NCBI RefSeq assembly: GCF_021155775.2
Contig: NC_060234.1
Location: 16,612,871-16,676,870 of the forward strand
Origin: Neodiprion pinetum
Taxonomy: Eukaryota; Arthropoda; Insecta; Hymenoptera; Diprionidae
Reading direction: 5' to 3'
Length of the DNA stretch: 64,000 bases
In this document: piece after piece, positions 49,725-59,639 of the stretch
Position numbering within the stretch: the stretch's first letter is position 1
Layout of the letters: every line of letters begins with the position of its first letter
Translations under genes and position numbers: made by a program
Notes under the pieces: generated by a model
The model's database searches: none
Told to the model about the DNA's origin: nothing
The model's input: the letters and a program-made list of their open reading frames with translations, nothing else

Positions 49725-52721
49725 CTATTTTACATTTGGTGCGAAGCTAACCTTTGGTTTGCGCGCGTAGGTTCGAATAGCAGGTACCTGCTCCGGCGCT
49801 AAGAGATTTTCGATATCCTCTCTTACAAAATACGCAGGTTTTACATTTTCGATGCTTACGCTACGAGTTGTTCCGTTCACATCAATGTCGAAAATTCGAT
49901 CGGACACGCGTTTAACAACTTTGTGCGGACCTGTGTATGGGTGCTCGAGCGACTTTTTTATCGTGCTATTAACTCTAAGCCATACATGTGAGCAAGTGCT
50001 CAAATCTTTGTGAACAAAAATGCGCTTCTTATGGCGATGCTCGACCGGAACAGGCTTAACCGCGCGCATGTGCTCGCGGAATTCTTCGAGAAAGATTTGC
50101 GGGTTCACCGTGAAATCGTCAGAGAGAACGAATTCGCCAGGAATACGCAGTGTTGTTCCATAAACATATTCTGCCGGTGACGCGCCAGTGTCAAGAACAT
50201 TTGATCGAAGACCAAGCATTACAGTGGACAAAACGCGTGTCCAATTGCTTGTCTTGTGACACATTATGGCTGCTTTTAGGCATCTGTGCCAGCGCTCGAT
50301 AAGGCCATTTGCGGCAGGATGATACGGAGTCGTGCGAATTTTCCTACAACCGGATAATTGCATAAGTGCAGTAAAAAGTTGACCTTTGAATTGGCCGCCC
50401 TGGTCACTTGTTACCGTTTCTGGCACTCCAAAACGAGTGATCCAATGATCTATAAAAGCACGACAAACTGTTTCAGCTTCTATGTCTTTTAGCGGAACGG
50501 CTTCCGTCCACCGCGAAAAACGATCGATCATGGTCAGAAGATACCTGTAGCCATCGCTAATTGGCAAGGGTCCTACAATTTCTATATGCACGTGTTTAAA
50601 TCTACCGTCTGGCGCTACAAATTCAGCGGGTGCGACATGCGTATGTCGTGAAACTTTCGACTGCTGACATTCTAAACATTCTTTACACCACGTTGCGATA
50701 TCTTTATGCATTTTAGGCCAAACGTAGCGTTTGCGAATAACACGATCAGTTACCTTTGCACCCGGGTGGGCCTGAGTGTGGAAAAGATCGCAAACTTGTT
50801 TTCGTAAAGCTTTCGGTATTACCGGTCTTAACGTTTCGCCTGCTAAATCGCAGAGAAGTGACGTGTGTGTTGGGCCCCACTGAATTCGCTTGAGATTAAG
50901 GGAAGATTCGGTGGATTCCAGAAGTTCTTTTAACTCTTCGTCGTTTTCTTGCAATTTTGCAAGTTCTTGCAAACTAAATTCAGTAGCAAGAGCGAGAGAG
51001 TCAACGCGCGATAAAGAATCGGCAACGACGTTTTCTGGGCCTGGCAAATACAAAATTTTTGTCGAGAATTGCGAAAGAAACGAAAGTTGTCGAGTTTGAC
51101 GAGGCGATTTCTTATCAGTACGTTGCTGAAAAGCAAACGTAAGTGGTTTGTGATCTGTCACAAAAGTGAAGTCCCGAGCATCAAGAAAATACTTGAAGTA
51201 CTTGGTGGCTTCAAAAAGAGCTGTTAGTTCTCGATCGTACGCGCTGTAATTACGTTGCGCTGGCGTGAACTTGCGTGAAAAGAAAGCAAGGGGTTTCCAC
51301 GCGCCGTCGATCGTTTGCTCCGACGCGGCATCCATACCGACGTCGGATGCATCAGAGACTAATCTTGTTTCAGCTCCGTCTGAAGGATGAAACAAGAGAG
51401 TAGCGTTTGCAATACTGTTTTTAACATCGTTGAATGCTTTTTCTAACTCAGGCGTCCAAGCAATTGGTCGCTTGTCGTTCTTTTTAGAGTCTTTGAGAAA
51501 GTCATTTAACGGTGCTTGAATCTGTGCAGCGTGTGGGATGTTGCGTCTATAAAAATTCGCGATCCCGAGGAAGCGTCTTAATTCTAATCTATTTTCCGGC
51601 TTGGGAAAATCGAGAATAGCACGAACTTTCTCTTCGGTTGGCTTGCAACCATTGCTGTTAATTAGATGTCCCAAAAATTCGATTTCTTCTTTTCCGAATT
51701 CGCATGTTGAGACGTTAATGAGCGTGCCTATGTCTTTAAGTCGACTACAAACTATGCGCAAGTGCTCTCCATGCTGTTTGGCATTGTCAGAGGCGATGAG
51801 AATATCATCCATGTAAGCAAATACGAAATCTAAATCGCCAAGAGCACGAAAAATGTGACGTTGAAACGTTTGACTTGCATTTTTCAAGCCAAACGTCATA
51901 CGCGTAAACTCGAATAATCCGAACGGTGTAATTACTGCCGTTTTTGGGATATCTTTTTCGGCTATACGTATTTGATTGTACGCTTTATACAAATCAATTT
52001 TTGAAAATATGCGTTTACCGTGTAAATTTGCTGAAAAGTGATGCAAATGCGGTACCGAAAAGTTATCGGGCTCCGTAATTGCATTTAATCTACGATAGTC
52101 GCCGCAGATGCGCCATGTCTTGTCTTTTTTTACAGTCATGTGAACTGGACTTGCATACTTGCTTTCAGAAATACGACAATGACCAAGTTTTAAAAGACGT
52201 TTAAAATCAGCTTTTGCGATTTTTAATTTTTCCGGCGATAAACGACGCAGGCGTTCGGCTACAGGCCTACCATTGGTTACGATGTGGTGGACAATGTCCT
52301 CCTCATCGTTGCCTGTTTGTGGGAGAGGTTTTGGTTCTGCTTTGCCTGTGATTTCAGGGAAATCAGACAAAACTTTAGCGTACACGTCCGCGATTTCAAC
52401 AACGTTAAATGAAAATGCTGCAACTTTTTTAACAACACCGCGGGTAAACGCATTTGTTTTTGGATCTATGAGCCTACTGTTTTTTAAATCGGGAAGTAAG
52501 CCATAGTGTTTTAGAAGATCGGCTCCTATAATTGGGTGCGATACATCTGCAACGCAAAAGTTCCACGTAATCGGTCGTATTCCGAGATGAAGAGTACGAA
52601 ATTCGTTACCGTAAGTATCTATACTCGTGTTGTTTGCAGCAAAAAGTTTAAAAGAATTCGGATTTTTATCAGCTGGGTTTCCAGCGGGTAAAAGCGATAT
52701 TTCCGCGCCCGTGTCGATCAA
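49725..52721 (-). CDS. pol: CsRn1-like pol: protease, RT, RNase H, integrase
   Basis: A 998-aa open frame. Protease IDTGAEISLLPAG at the start; RT with FGLKNASQTFQRHI and FAYMDDILIAS (near residue 305-315); FLGIANFYRRNIP; RNase H RLVSDASDVGMDAA; integrase zinc domain (H...H, CKECLECQQ); core with TSDQGGQF and NGLIERWH; and a C-terminal YTGPHKVVKRV module. At the first integrase Asp position the sequence reads VHIEIVGPLP, i.e. Glu instead of the usual Asp, probably impairing integration. The in-frame protein continues upstream through a TGA at 52806-52808 into Gag. Confidence 0.9.
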   Translation of the reverse strand: MIDTGAEISLLPAGNPADKNPNSFKLFAANNTSIDTYGNEFRTLHLGIRPITWNFCVADVSHPIIGADLLKHYGLLPDLKNSRLIDPKTNAFTRGVVKKVAAFSFNVVEIADVYAKVLSDFPEITGKAEPKPLPQTGNDEEDIVHHIVTNGRPVAERLRRLSPEKLKIAKADFKRLLKLGHCRISESKYASPVHMTVKKDKTWRICGDYRRLNAITEPDNFSVPHLHHFSANLHGKRIFSKIDLYKAYNQIRIAEKDIPKTAVITPFGLFEFTRMTFGLKNASQTFQRHIFRALGDLDFVFAYMDDILIASDNAKQHGEHLRIVCSRLKDIGTLINVSTCEFGKEEIEFLGHLINSNGCKPTEEKVRAILDFPKPENRLELRRFLGIANFYRRNIPHAAQIQAPLNDFLKDSKKNDKRPIAWTPELEKAFNDVKNSIANATLLFHPSDGAETRLVSDASDVGMDAASEQTIDGAWKPLAFFSRKFTPAQRNYSAYDRELTALFEATKYFKYFLDARDFTFVTDHKPLTFAFQQRTDKKSPRQTRQLSFLSQFSTKILYLPGPENVVADSLSRVDSLALATEFSLQELAKLQENDEELKELLESTESSLNLKRIQWGPTHTSLLCDLAGETLRPVIPKALRKQVCDLFHTQAHPGAKVTDRVIRKRYVWPKMHKDIATWCKECLECQQSKVSRHTHVAPAEFVAPDGRFKHVHIEIVGPLPISDGYRYLLTMIDRFSRWTEAVPLKDIEAETVCRAFIDHWITRFGVPETVTSDQGGQFKGQLFTALMQLSGCRKIRTTPYHPAANGLIERWHRCLKAAIMCHKTSNWTRVLSTVMLGLRSNVLDTGASPAEYVYGTTLRIPGEFVLSDDFTVNPQIFLEEFREHMRAVKPVPVEHRHKKRIFVHKDLSTCSHVWLRVNSTIKKSLEHPYTGPHKVVKRVSDRIFDIDVNGTTRSVSIENVKPAYFVREDIENLLAPEQVPAIRTYARKPKVSFAPNVK

Positions 52722-52805
52722 GAAAGTCTCTGCAGTCGTTTGATCGAAAACGTGAAGTCGCGCGGAAAGTTGTTGTTGTTGAGTAATGACTTCTGAGGCA
52801 GATAG

Positions 52806-53087
52806 TCATTGCCCATTTTCTGGGTTGTCTACCCATTTGCATGGCTTTTCGTTGGTGCCACGACAGAATTTCGCCTTCTTTCCGAATTTCTGGTGTGTCC
52901 AACACAAATCTTTGTTGCTATTGCGATTTTTGGAAGGAGCACGATCGCGACTTTTTGAGCGAAACGTTTTTTCGAGAGAATTGACTTTCGTCGCGAGATT
53001 CGCTAAATCTTTGCGAATTTGTTCAAGCGTACCTGTAAGATCATTCGTTTGCGGAACTGATTGCGCTGTTGATGCCGCGGAAACAAA
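52806..53087 (-). pseudogene. Gag C-terminal segment with CHCC box between two stops
   Basis: Between TAG (53088-53090) and TGA (52806-52808), in the gag-pol frame, lies a basic segment and CWTHQKFGKKAKFCRGTNEKPC, spaced C-x2-H-x9-C-x7-C. This is the RNA-binding box of CsRn1-like Gag. The stops are either decay or suppressed in translation. Confidence 0.7.
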
Positions 53088-53699
53088 CTAAGGCGAGTTA
53101 TACATAATTTCGTTAGCCAAATCAGCGGCTTTGGCTAAATCATCGTTGCTTTCGTAAGTGTTTGTAACTAATATGCCTCGAATTGTTGGCTGTAGATGAT
53201 CTAAAAATATCGATTTGATTGCAGTTTCATCAAGCCGGTTATCTACGTTGAGACTACGTATTCTGTTGAGTATCAACGATGGCTTTCCCTCAGTTAGGAC
53301 TTGTCCTTTTAACAGTTGACGTAAACGCGATTCAGAAGAAGCTGAATACGCTGAAATCAGCCTTTCTTTTATTCTCACATACGGATCTGCTATATTAGCA
53401 TCGGTGACGATATCGCGACACGTTTGACCGATCTCATAATCGAGAGCACCTAAAACGTAATCTGCTTTTGTCCTATCAACCGTTATATGCGCGTTACGGA
53501 ACGAGGCTTCAATTTGTAGGAACCAGTAAGCTGGATCGTTTCGAAAGAACGGCGGAAGTTTCGGAACTCGCGTTGCTTCGATTTGCGGTTGTGGTGCAGG
53601 AATTTCTCGTTGTACCTGCCCCGCTTGAAGCTGACCTAACTGCTCTTGTAGCTGAGCAATTTGCGCTTGTGCCGCAGCAAGTGCAGCCGCGTCTCCCAT
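53088..53699 (-). CDS. gag: CsRn1-like Gag (capsid region)
   Basis: A 203-aa frame from ATG 53699 (MGDAAALAAAQAQIAQLQEQ), Ala/Gln-rich coiled-coil N terminus, then capsid motifs PPFFRNDPAYWFLQIEASF and DETAIKSIFLDHLQPTIRGI typical of this lineage's Gag. Same frame as the downstream segments; ends at TAG 53088-53090. Confidence 0.85.
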   Translation of the reverse strand: MGDAAALAAAQAQIAQLQEQLGQLQAGQVQREIPAPQPQIEATRVPKLPPFFRNDPAYWFLQIEASFRNAHITVDRTKADYVLGALDYEIGQTCRDIVTDANIADPYVRIKERLISAYSASSESRLRQLLKGQVLTEGKPSLILNRIRSLNVDNRLDETAIKSIFLDHLQPTIRGILVTNTYESNDDLAKAADLANEIMYNSP

Positions 53700-54812
53700 T
53701 TGTGTGACGGAAAAATAAGACCTAACTTACGCTTACGAGCGTATTACAATGAAACTAGCTAAGCCTAGGTACGCCGCAGGCGTCTCACAATTTTCCTAGT
53801 GTACGCACGCAGGCGTCTCACAAAAATGATAAAAACTAGGTTTCTAATTTTTGTTTTCACGCGCTAAATTTTAACAATATACTTATTTGTTCAAATATCG
53901 ATTCACTTTGTTTCGATTCAATATGAAAAACTAAAAGATTCAGTTGTACGTTTTTTATTTTCAAAGAAAAAAGTTTTTAATTTAAAATTAAATTGTATCA
54001 GTGACAAAGATATCGAAATAGTCGATTTCTAAGTAAAAAGATATCTTATCTCTTTGAATTTCGAAAGAAAGCTTCTCGATTCTCGCTAAACGTAAATACG
54101 TTTTCGGTTACGCGAAGAAATTCGAGCTAACTTTGCGTGTACGTGACGTGTTCAAGGGCGCGGCTCGCGGATGTAAACAATTGATGCCTCTTATCCCGAG
54201 AATTCGACGTGTTATGACCTGACACTTGTTTGTTCAAGTTTTGCTCTCGATAATTTTTTTTATTCGCACGCACGCAGTAAATACCTTAAACCAAAGATGA
54301 TCAGCGATGTTGATTCACGATGTCCAGGATGCGAGCTGTCCTTGGCTCGCTGAAGACGATGTTGGTGGCGTTGAATCGATGAAATCCTCCAAGACAAATC
54401 GCGTTGACACCACGGCAATGCTGCGATGAAAACTGCGCTGTTGGCTGCGTCGAAACGGGCTGCAAAAGTACGTTGATCGGCTGGTGCCTCGATGATGACG
54501 GCTGCGGGACTTGGCGCGCTTACGCCTTGAAGATGAAGTCGATTTGCAGACCGGGCGTGCTCTCTCGCACACCGATGTTGAATGGAGAAATCCAGGAGAC
54601 TGGCAGGCAAGCACTGTGCCAATGCCGATGTTGAGAAGTTTTTCTCAAAAGCTGCTCTCTTTTTGTTGAGAAGAGCGAGCAACGAGTGGTAACTCGATGA
54701 AAATCGTCTTTCTTTGTGTGACGATGTTGGCTGAATTTATGTCGATTTTTTTGAATCGATGAACCAGCCTGACGCTGCTAAACACACGCTTTTTTGACAG
54801 TCGGGTCACCAA
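53700..54812 (-). other. Long 5' leader of CsRn1-like element with primer-binding site
   Basis: The primer-binding site TGGTGACCCGAC reads on the minus strand directly inside the 5' LTR (about 54800-54811). The 1.1-kb leader holds only short frames (for example 54260-54682) without recognised domains. A leader this long may contain a translation control element, but none was identified. Confidence 0.55.
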
Positions 54813-55095
54813 TGTGGGTGGTGAAGGTAGTGAAGTTGTCCACTTAGTTGATAGCAGGCCCACTCCTGCTGTGTTCAATGAGAAGGTGTACTCACATAAT
54901 TAACACTTTGATTAAAAGTAACAAAGGAATTTATTAAAGATATAAAGAGTACAAGAGATGTGTAAAGCTTAAGCGTCGACACGTAATTGCCGCGCGAGAG
55001 TCACCATGTTCCCCTCTCGCCTTCTTGGCTTTCTCCTACTTCGCCGCTACTCCCACTCTAGCGCTTAGAGAGAGACAGAGTATCTATACCCCACA
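54813..55095 (-). repeat. 5' LTR of CsRn1-like element
   Basis: Starts TGTGGGTGGTG, ends TATACCCCACA in plus orientation, followed by the duplicated CATG. Confidence 0.92.
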
Positions 55096-55415
55096 CATGC
55101 ATCGCCCGGCATCGGAGCAAACCTTCTGAGTGGAACACGCCGTAAAACGTATAAAGGCAAGCTAGGATCATAATTTCTCCTAAATCAGAAATAATGTGAC
55201 GTTACTTGACCGACTGCGCGACTGTCAGTTTTTCAAGCAAGTGATAAAGAAGTCAATTGAACAAACGCAACGGTAATTTTTTGTTTGTAAATAAATGTCA
55301 CTAATGTTAGGCACGAGCATACAAGGGCAAAAAAAAATTGAAAATTCCGCTGAAAAGATAAAGATTAATAAGCAGCAAATAAAGTTGTCCCAATCTTCTG
55401 AAATATACCTAGCAG

Positions 55416-55700
55416 TTAACCTCTAAAAGCTGAAAAAATGCGTATCCATACTTCGATATCGGACATGCGGTGGATTATTCCTATGAAATTTAAAATTTTG
55501 GGAATCTCTCCTCTATCTTTCGGCTCCAGCAAGTCATCACTGCTAGACGAAGATGAAATTAGATCTAATAAAAAAGGTGTTGTCACAGCATCTATTTCGA
55601 CTCTTTCACGATCGGCAGACATAATTGCACTGTTTTGACACCGACTCCCAATTTCAGGGCAATATTTTACGCACTCATTGTCAGTGCTGAATTCACGCAC
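55416..55700 (-). CDS. Unknown ORF in foldback transposon, Ser/Asp-rich
   Basis: Likely start is the internal Met at about 55619 (MSADRERVEIDAV). It contains LISSSSSSDDLLEPKDRGEIP followed by ILNFIGIIHRMSD, resembling the N-terminal exon of HARBI1-like proteins, but this is weak. It lies next to and reads away from the right inverted end. No nuclease motif is present. Confidence 0.25.
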   Translation of the reverse strand: MREFSTDNECVKYCPEIGSRCQNSAIMSADRERVEIDAVTTPFLLDLISSSSSSDDLLEPKDRGEIPKILNFIGIIHRMSDIEVWIRIFSAFRG

Positions 55701-55808
55701 CCGAGCTGCCAGTGGAACGCGCTGAAAATACGAGTCTACCGCTAGTGCGCTCTCAGTTCACACTCATTGTCAGTGCAACCAGTGGAAAACGCTATTACCC
55801 TTATAGTC

Positions 55809-56517
55809 GAGTCGATAAGCTCCAAATGGTCTAAAATAGAGATACTGCTCTTGAAATTATGTGCGATAGCCCATTGGATTCGGAATGACGCCTAGACAAA
55901 TGAACTAAAAAAGTTCATCAGCACATAAAAAATCGCAAAAGTTGTAAACAATTAAAGATGAAAAAAAAAGCATTTCGTTTTTCGCCAATATCTCATAGAC
56001 TATTCATATTTCTGAAATTTTGAAAAATGATTCTCAAAAAGGAGGCAATTTCCAATAAAAAACTCCCAGCTCCCGGAACTCTATCTTCATTGTCTATAAT
56101 TTTAATTTAACGCTGAAAATGGGTCTCCGCGCTTCGTTTTTAGTTCGCGTGCGCGGCGTCAAAAGCGAGTACGACACATTGATTAATTTTTTTAAGGTAT
56201 TGAATATTTTTTTGAGGTTTGAAAAAATTCTGGTGTATTTTGAAAACTTGGAAAAATTTATCCCCGTTAGAAATTTCACCTGAAGTTGATTTTTGAACAA
56301 GTCAAACGATTGTTAAGTAACAAAATTTTCTCGAACTTCCGTCTTCATTGTAGATGAAAAAAAATGTTTAAATAATTGTCGCAAAAATATTTCGCTTTGT
56401 GGAGCCTTTCTTATATATATACTCAACAATATCATGCCATAAAAGTTGAAGAAATATTCATACTTAGTTTATAATAATTTTTGTACTCGAACAAAAACTG
56501 AAAAATCCAAGTAATAC
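55809..56517. other. Interval without recognisable genes
   Basis: AT-rich sequence between the foldback transposon and the third gypsy element. No supported feature. Confidence 0.5.
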
Positions 56518-56965
56518 TGTTATTACGTCCGTGAGTAGAGTTTACTCCTGAGCGGAAGGAGTAACCCGGTTGGCTTCGCTTTTACGTTTCAGGTCAACCG
56601 GAAATCAGGATGAGGATTTGATAAACTTGAGTATGTTTGATATATCGATTATATGTTTATTGCGTAGAACTTGAGATACCGGTAGGAATGAATTGTGTGG
56701 TACGAAAAGATATATAAAAAGTCTAGATGTGGAGTTGTCGAGATTCAGAATAGGAGTGTCCCTCGAGAAGTAAAACGTACGGGTGCGGAAAAGGTGTGAC
56801 AATGCTAGAAGTAGAGAATGGAATTTGATGAGTAAGCGCGATAGTGAATAGCGTGAGACTACGTAGAGATGAGAGGACAGGACAGAGACCATGAGATTAA
56901 TGTAAGAACTGTGGGAGAGTTAGCGAGTAGGAAAAATAGAGAGAAGTGGTACGCTGAACGTAACA
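56518..56965 (-). repeat. 3' LTR of macro-domain gypsy element (448 bp)
   Basis: Plus-strand ends are TGTTATTACG and CGTAACA, giving TG...CA termini in both orientations. AATAAA occurs on the minus strand near 56650. The inner end abuts a polypurine tract. Confidence 0.75.
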
Positions 56966-56976
56966 CCCCCCCCCCC
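56966..56976 (-). other. Polypurine tract
   Basis: Eleven G residues on the minus strand directly precede the LTR's TG, the site of plus-strand priming. Confidence 0.7.
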
Positions 56977-57893
56977 CATCAGAGGGAGCATAGCGGTAGA
57001 TATGGTCTCGAATATGAAAAGCAAGAAGGTGGAAATGTCATATACAGTAGTGAAACATGATTTCAAAGTATGTGCTTAAAATTAGTTTTACAATTTTTCT
57101 TATTATAGGTAGTGTATGGTATTTATAATCTGAATTTAATATGTTGTCCATATATATGAAAATGATAATTGGTGTGTGTTTACAAGTATGTAGTCGCAGT
57201 ATGAATGTAGATTGAATATTGATTGATGCGTTTAGCAACATTGGTTGGATATTTGAGGATAAGTGTTTGTAATAGTAAGTTTATGTTTGAAAAAGTATGG
57301 TTTATATTCTGGATTGCGTATGAGCGTAAGGCATATAGTTATAATACTATGGTTACATAATGTTGTTTAAAGCTAGGCGCCTAGGGTTAATGCGCGTGGA
57401 AGCGGGTTAGTACACTTAAGATTAAACAACAATGATTTCTTTGATTCGCTGGGTCCTAAGTAATGCTATTTTTTTTTTTTTTTTCGAGATAAAGAGTTTG
57501 ACCTATTCGTACAATGATATCGATGATGAGTGTAGATATATTTTGGGCTAATTGTAAACTAAGGGTAAAGGATCGTTATTACAATCATTTTAATGCAGTA
57601 GTGTACACAACCATATATTTTACTTACGTCTGTTTGGTAGCGCAACAGCAGATCTTGGTAGCAATATAGTAGTTGCCTATTTGTAATAAGGTTTTCGTAA
57701 GGTTTTAAGTACTGGTGGGTTTAAAGGAAGCGGAGGTGTTGTGTGAGGAACTGCATCATGGGTTTCTACTTCGTTGTGAATGGGTAGGGCAAAAGAAATA
57801 GGTGGGTGGATAATATTTAGCTCGATTGGATTGTCATACCCTGTTTGTTGGTTGTACTATGTTTGCTATTGAAGGGGTTGATGTGGGATTTTA
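56977..57893. other. Region between integrase end and 3' LTR
   Basis: About 0.9 kb on the element's 3' side without a sustained frame. An env-like gene could have decayed here, but I see no signal peptide, furin site or membrane segment to support it. Confidence 0.4.
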
Positions 57894-58880
57894 CTATGTA
57901 TGTGCGATTTGCAGTTTATTGAGATGAACTATTTTAGTTTTGTTTAGCGTGAGGTATATTTCGGCGTTAACGTCATCTGTTATTCGTTTGAATACATACG
58001 GGCCTTTATAATGATCTTGGAATTTTGACCTTGTTTCGTTCAATAGGGAGACAGTTTGTCCTACTTCAAATCGTTGTGGGTTAATCGTTCTGTCGTAGTG
58101 TTCTTTACTTTTCTGTTTAGCTTATTTCAGGTTCAACGCGGCGCGTTTACGGATGTCTGTGAGATTCGCTATTAGATCGAGGAGGAATGTATCGTATGTA
58201 TGCGTGGATGTGTTGCTTAGTATCGCATCTGTCGGTAGTTTAGCTTCCGAGCCGAAGATCAGCTGGTGAGATGAATAATGTGTACTATCGTGTTTCGCTG
58301 TATTATAGCAGAAAATGGCGAACCGTATGAATTCATCCCAATCTTACCTTCGTTGGTGTAATGTTTGATGTATTCGGTGATTACAAGGTGACTTCTTTCT
58401 AATGAGCCGTTTGATTGCGGTCTATAGGCGGTTGTTCGTAGTTGTTTAATTTTGAAGAGCCTGCATATTTTTTTGAAAGCGGTACTCATGAAGTTTCGTC
58501 CCTGGTCAGTGAGTATAGTTCGCGGAGATCCATAGCGCGTGATGTATTCTTTAGCAAATACTGTCCCTATCGTCTTTGCCGTAGCATCGGGAATTGGAAT
58601 GGCGTCTAAGAACTTGGTCAGATTGCACTGGATCGTCAAAAGGTAGCGGTTATTCAATTTCGTAACAGGGAGTGGACCAAGTAAATCTGGGGCTACTTTG
58701 TCAAAGGCCTCTGCGGGCGTGTCAGTGATTGCCATGGGTAATTTTGTTTTGATCCTGACTAGTTTTTTCCTCTGGCAACTGCCGCAAGATCTGATGATAT
58801 TTTGAATTTGCTTTTTCATATTTAGCGAAAAATATTTTTCTCCTATTTTACTGAAAATTTTGTTACGCCTTGGTGTCCTC
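57894..58880 (-). pseudogene. Integrase with GPY/F module (macro gypsy)
   Basis: The zinc-binding part (YHESLIGGHQG, then CGSCQ) begins near 58900 with a frameshift at about 58850. The core at 58259-58819 has DLLGPL, LTDQGRNF and NGSLERSH, the DD-35-E triad. A frameshift follows near 58260. The C-terminal domain with GPYVFKRI (about 57990-58020) ends at TAG 57894-57896. All catalytic residues are present but the frame is broken. Confidence 0.85.
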
Positions 58881-58899
58881 CGATCAGTGACTCGTGGTA

Positions 58900-59460
58900 C
58901 TCTTTGATCATGTCTTAGCGTAATCGTTCGTCTGGTGTAATTGTAGTATTTCTACAAAGTGTTACTCGAATGTCTGAATCCGCAAAAATGTGATGAATGA
59001 GTTTTTTGAAGATAGATCGTAGAATATCATCTACTCCTGGTCCTGACATGGGGAATGATATGGATAATGTCTAGTCCGAACAAGATAATCCTCAAGTTTA
59101 CTAACGTGTCAAAAATGTTGTCAAGTCTGCCCGGGTCTGATTGACGTGGTTTCACTGCGAGGGTAAAAATGTATTTGTTGTTTTTCAACCGAGTTTTAAT
59201 TACGTCGGATATTTCTGGATTCTGGTTTTGAAAGGATTCCATGCTTATTAGATTTCCGTCTATCAACTGTTTTTCTAGTTCTTCTGTCCAACCACAATTA
59301 GCTGAAACGAAATGAGCGTGATTGTCGCACAACATGAGAAGTCCGTCATTAGTTTCGGTTACGTTGGTTTGATTTTGTATGAAGTAATCTAAGCAACAAA
59401 AGTTGTCATTGTCAATATGGGGGCGGTCCGGTTTTCGCTCTTCGGGATTGTCGCGACGTT
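58900..59460 (-). pseudogene. Second macro-like domain (B) in gypsy polyprotein
   Basis: The minus frame 59027-59548 contains NHAHFVSANCGWTEELEKQL, YIFTLAVKPRQS and a LDNIFDTLVNLR helix. After a frameshift near 59035 comes a segment ending with KLIHHIFADSDIRVTLC. This parallels domain A element by element (AHCISADC, YNLVTKKYHYQKPT, ALVNLKNCLE, MIHYIFEDSDIRITIC). The canonical IPRxGCGLD signature has become PMSGPGVDD and the GxGxA loop is lost, so ADP-ribose binding is doubtful. It looks like a diverged duplicate of domain A. Confidence 0.6.
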
Positions 59461-59639
59461 GTGAGCATGAAGGTGGTAGCGTTGCCGTAGGTACAACGAA
59501 GGCATTGCTATCCGTGTCTTCAACAGCTGACTCCGGATCATGTATCACGGAGCCGCTCTCCGAGATATCAGTTGGGTAGCGCGAGGGAGTAGAAACCGGA
59601 CCATGTCTTGGAGCTAACTAGTGCCGGTCCGACGCGTCG

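Larger units (their letters stand above)
49282..55095 (-). mobile_element. Complete CsRn1-like Ty3/gypsy element (TSD CATG)
   Basis: Two 283-bp LTRs (49282-49564, 54813-55095) flank gag and pol on the minus strand; CATG is duplicated at 49278-49281 and 55096-55099. By eye the LTRs differ at about four positions, so insertion is recent. The primer-binding site TGGTGACCCGAC resembles the tRNA-Trp type and Gag carries a Cys-His-Cys-Cys box rather than CCHC; both are hallmarks of the CsRn1 lineage. Gag and pol share one frame interrupted by TAG and TGA. Confidence 0.9.
49199..55808. mobile_element. Small foldback DNA transposon (Harbinger-like?) split by gypsy insertion
   Basis: GACTATAA...TATAGCGTTTTCCACTGGTTGCACTGA at 49199-49245 is matched in reverse complement by about 55755-55808. 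Without the gypsy insert (49282-55099) the element is about 0.8 kb. The ends and a Ser/Asp-rich frame near the right end (55416-55700) recall the first exon of HARBI1-type transposases, but no transposase core is present and no 3-bp target duplication is clear. Confidence 0.4.

Noticed and set aside
56977..57893. Envelope gene of the macro gypsy element
   Set aside because: No sustained frame, signal peptide, cleavage site or membrane span was visible.
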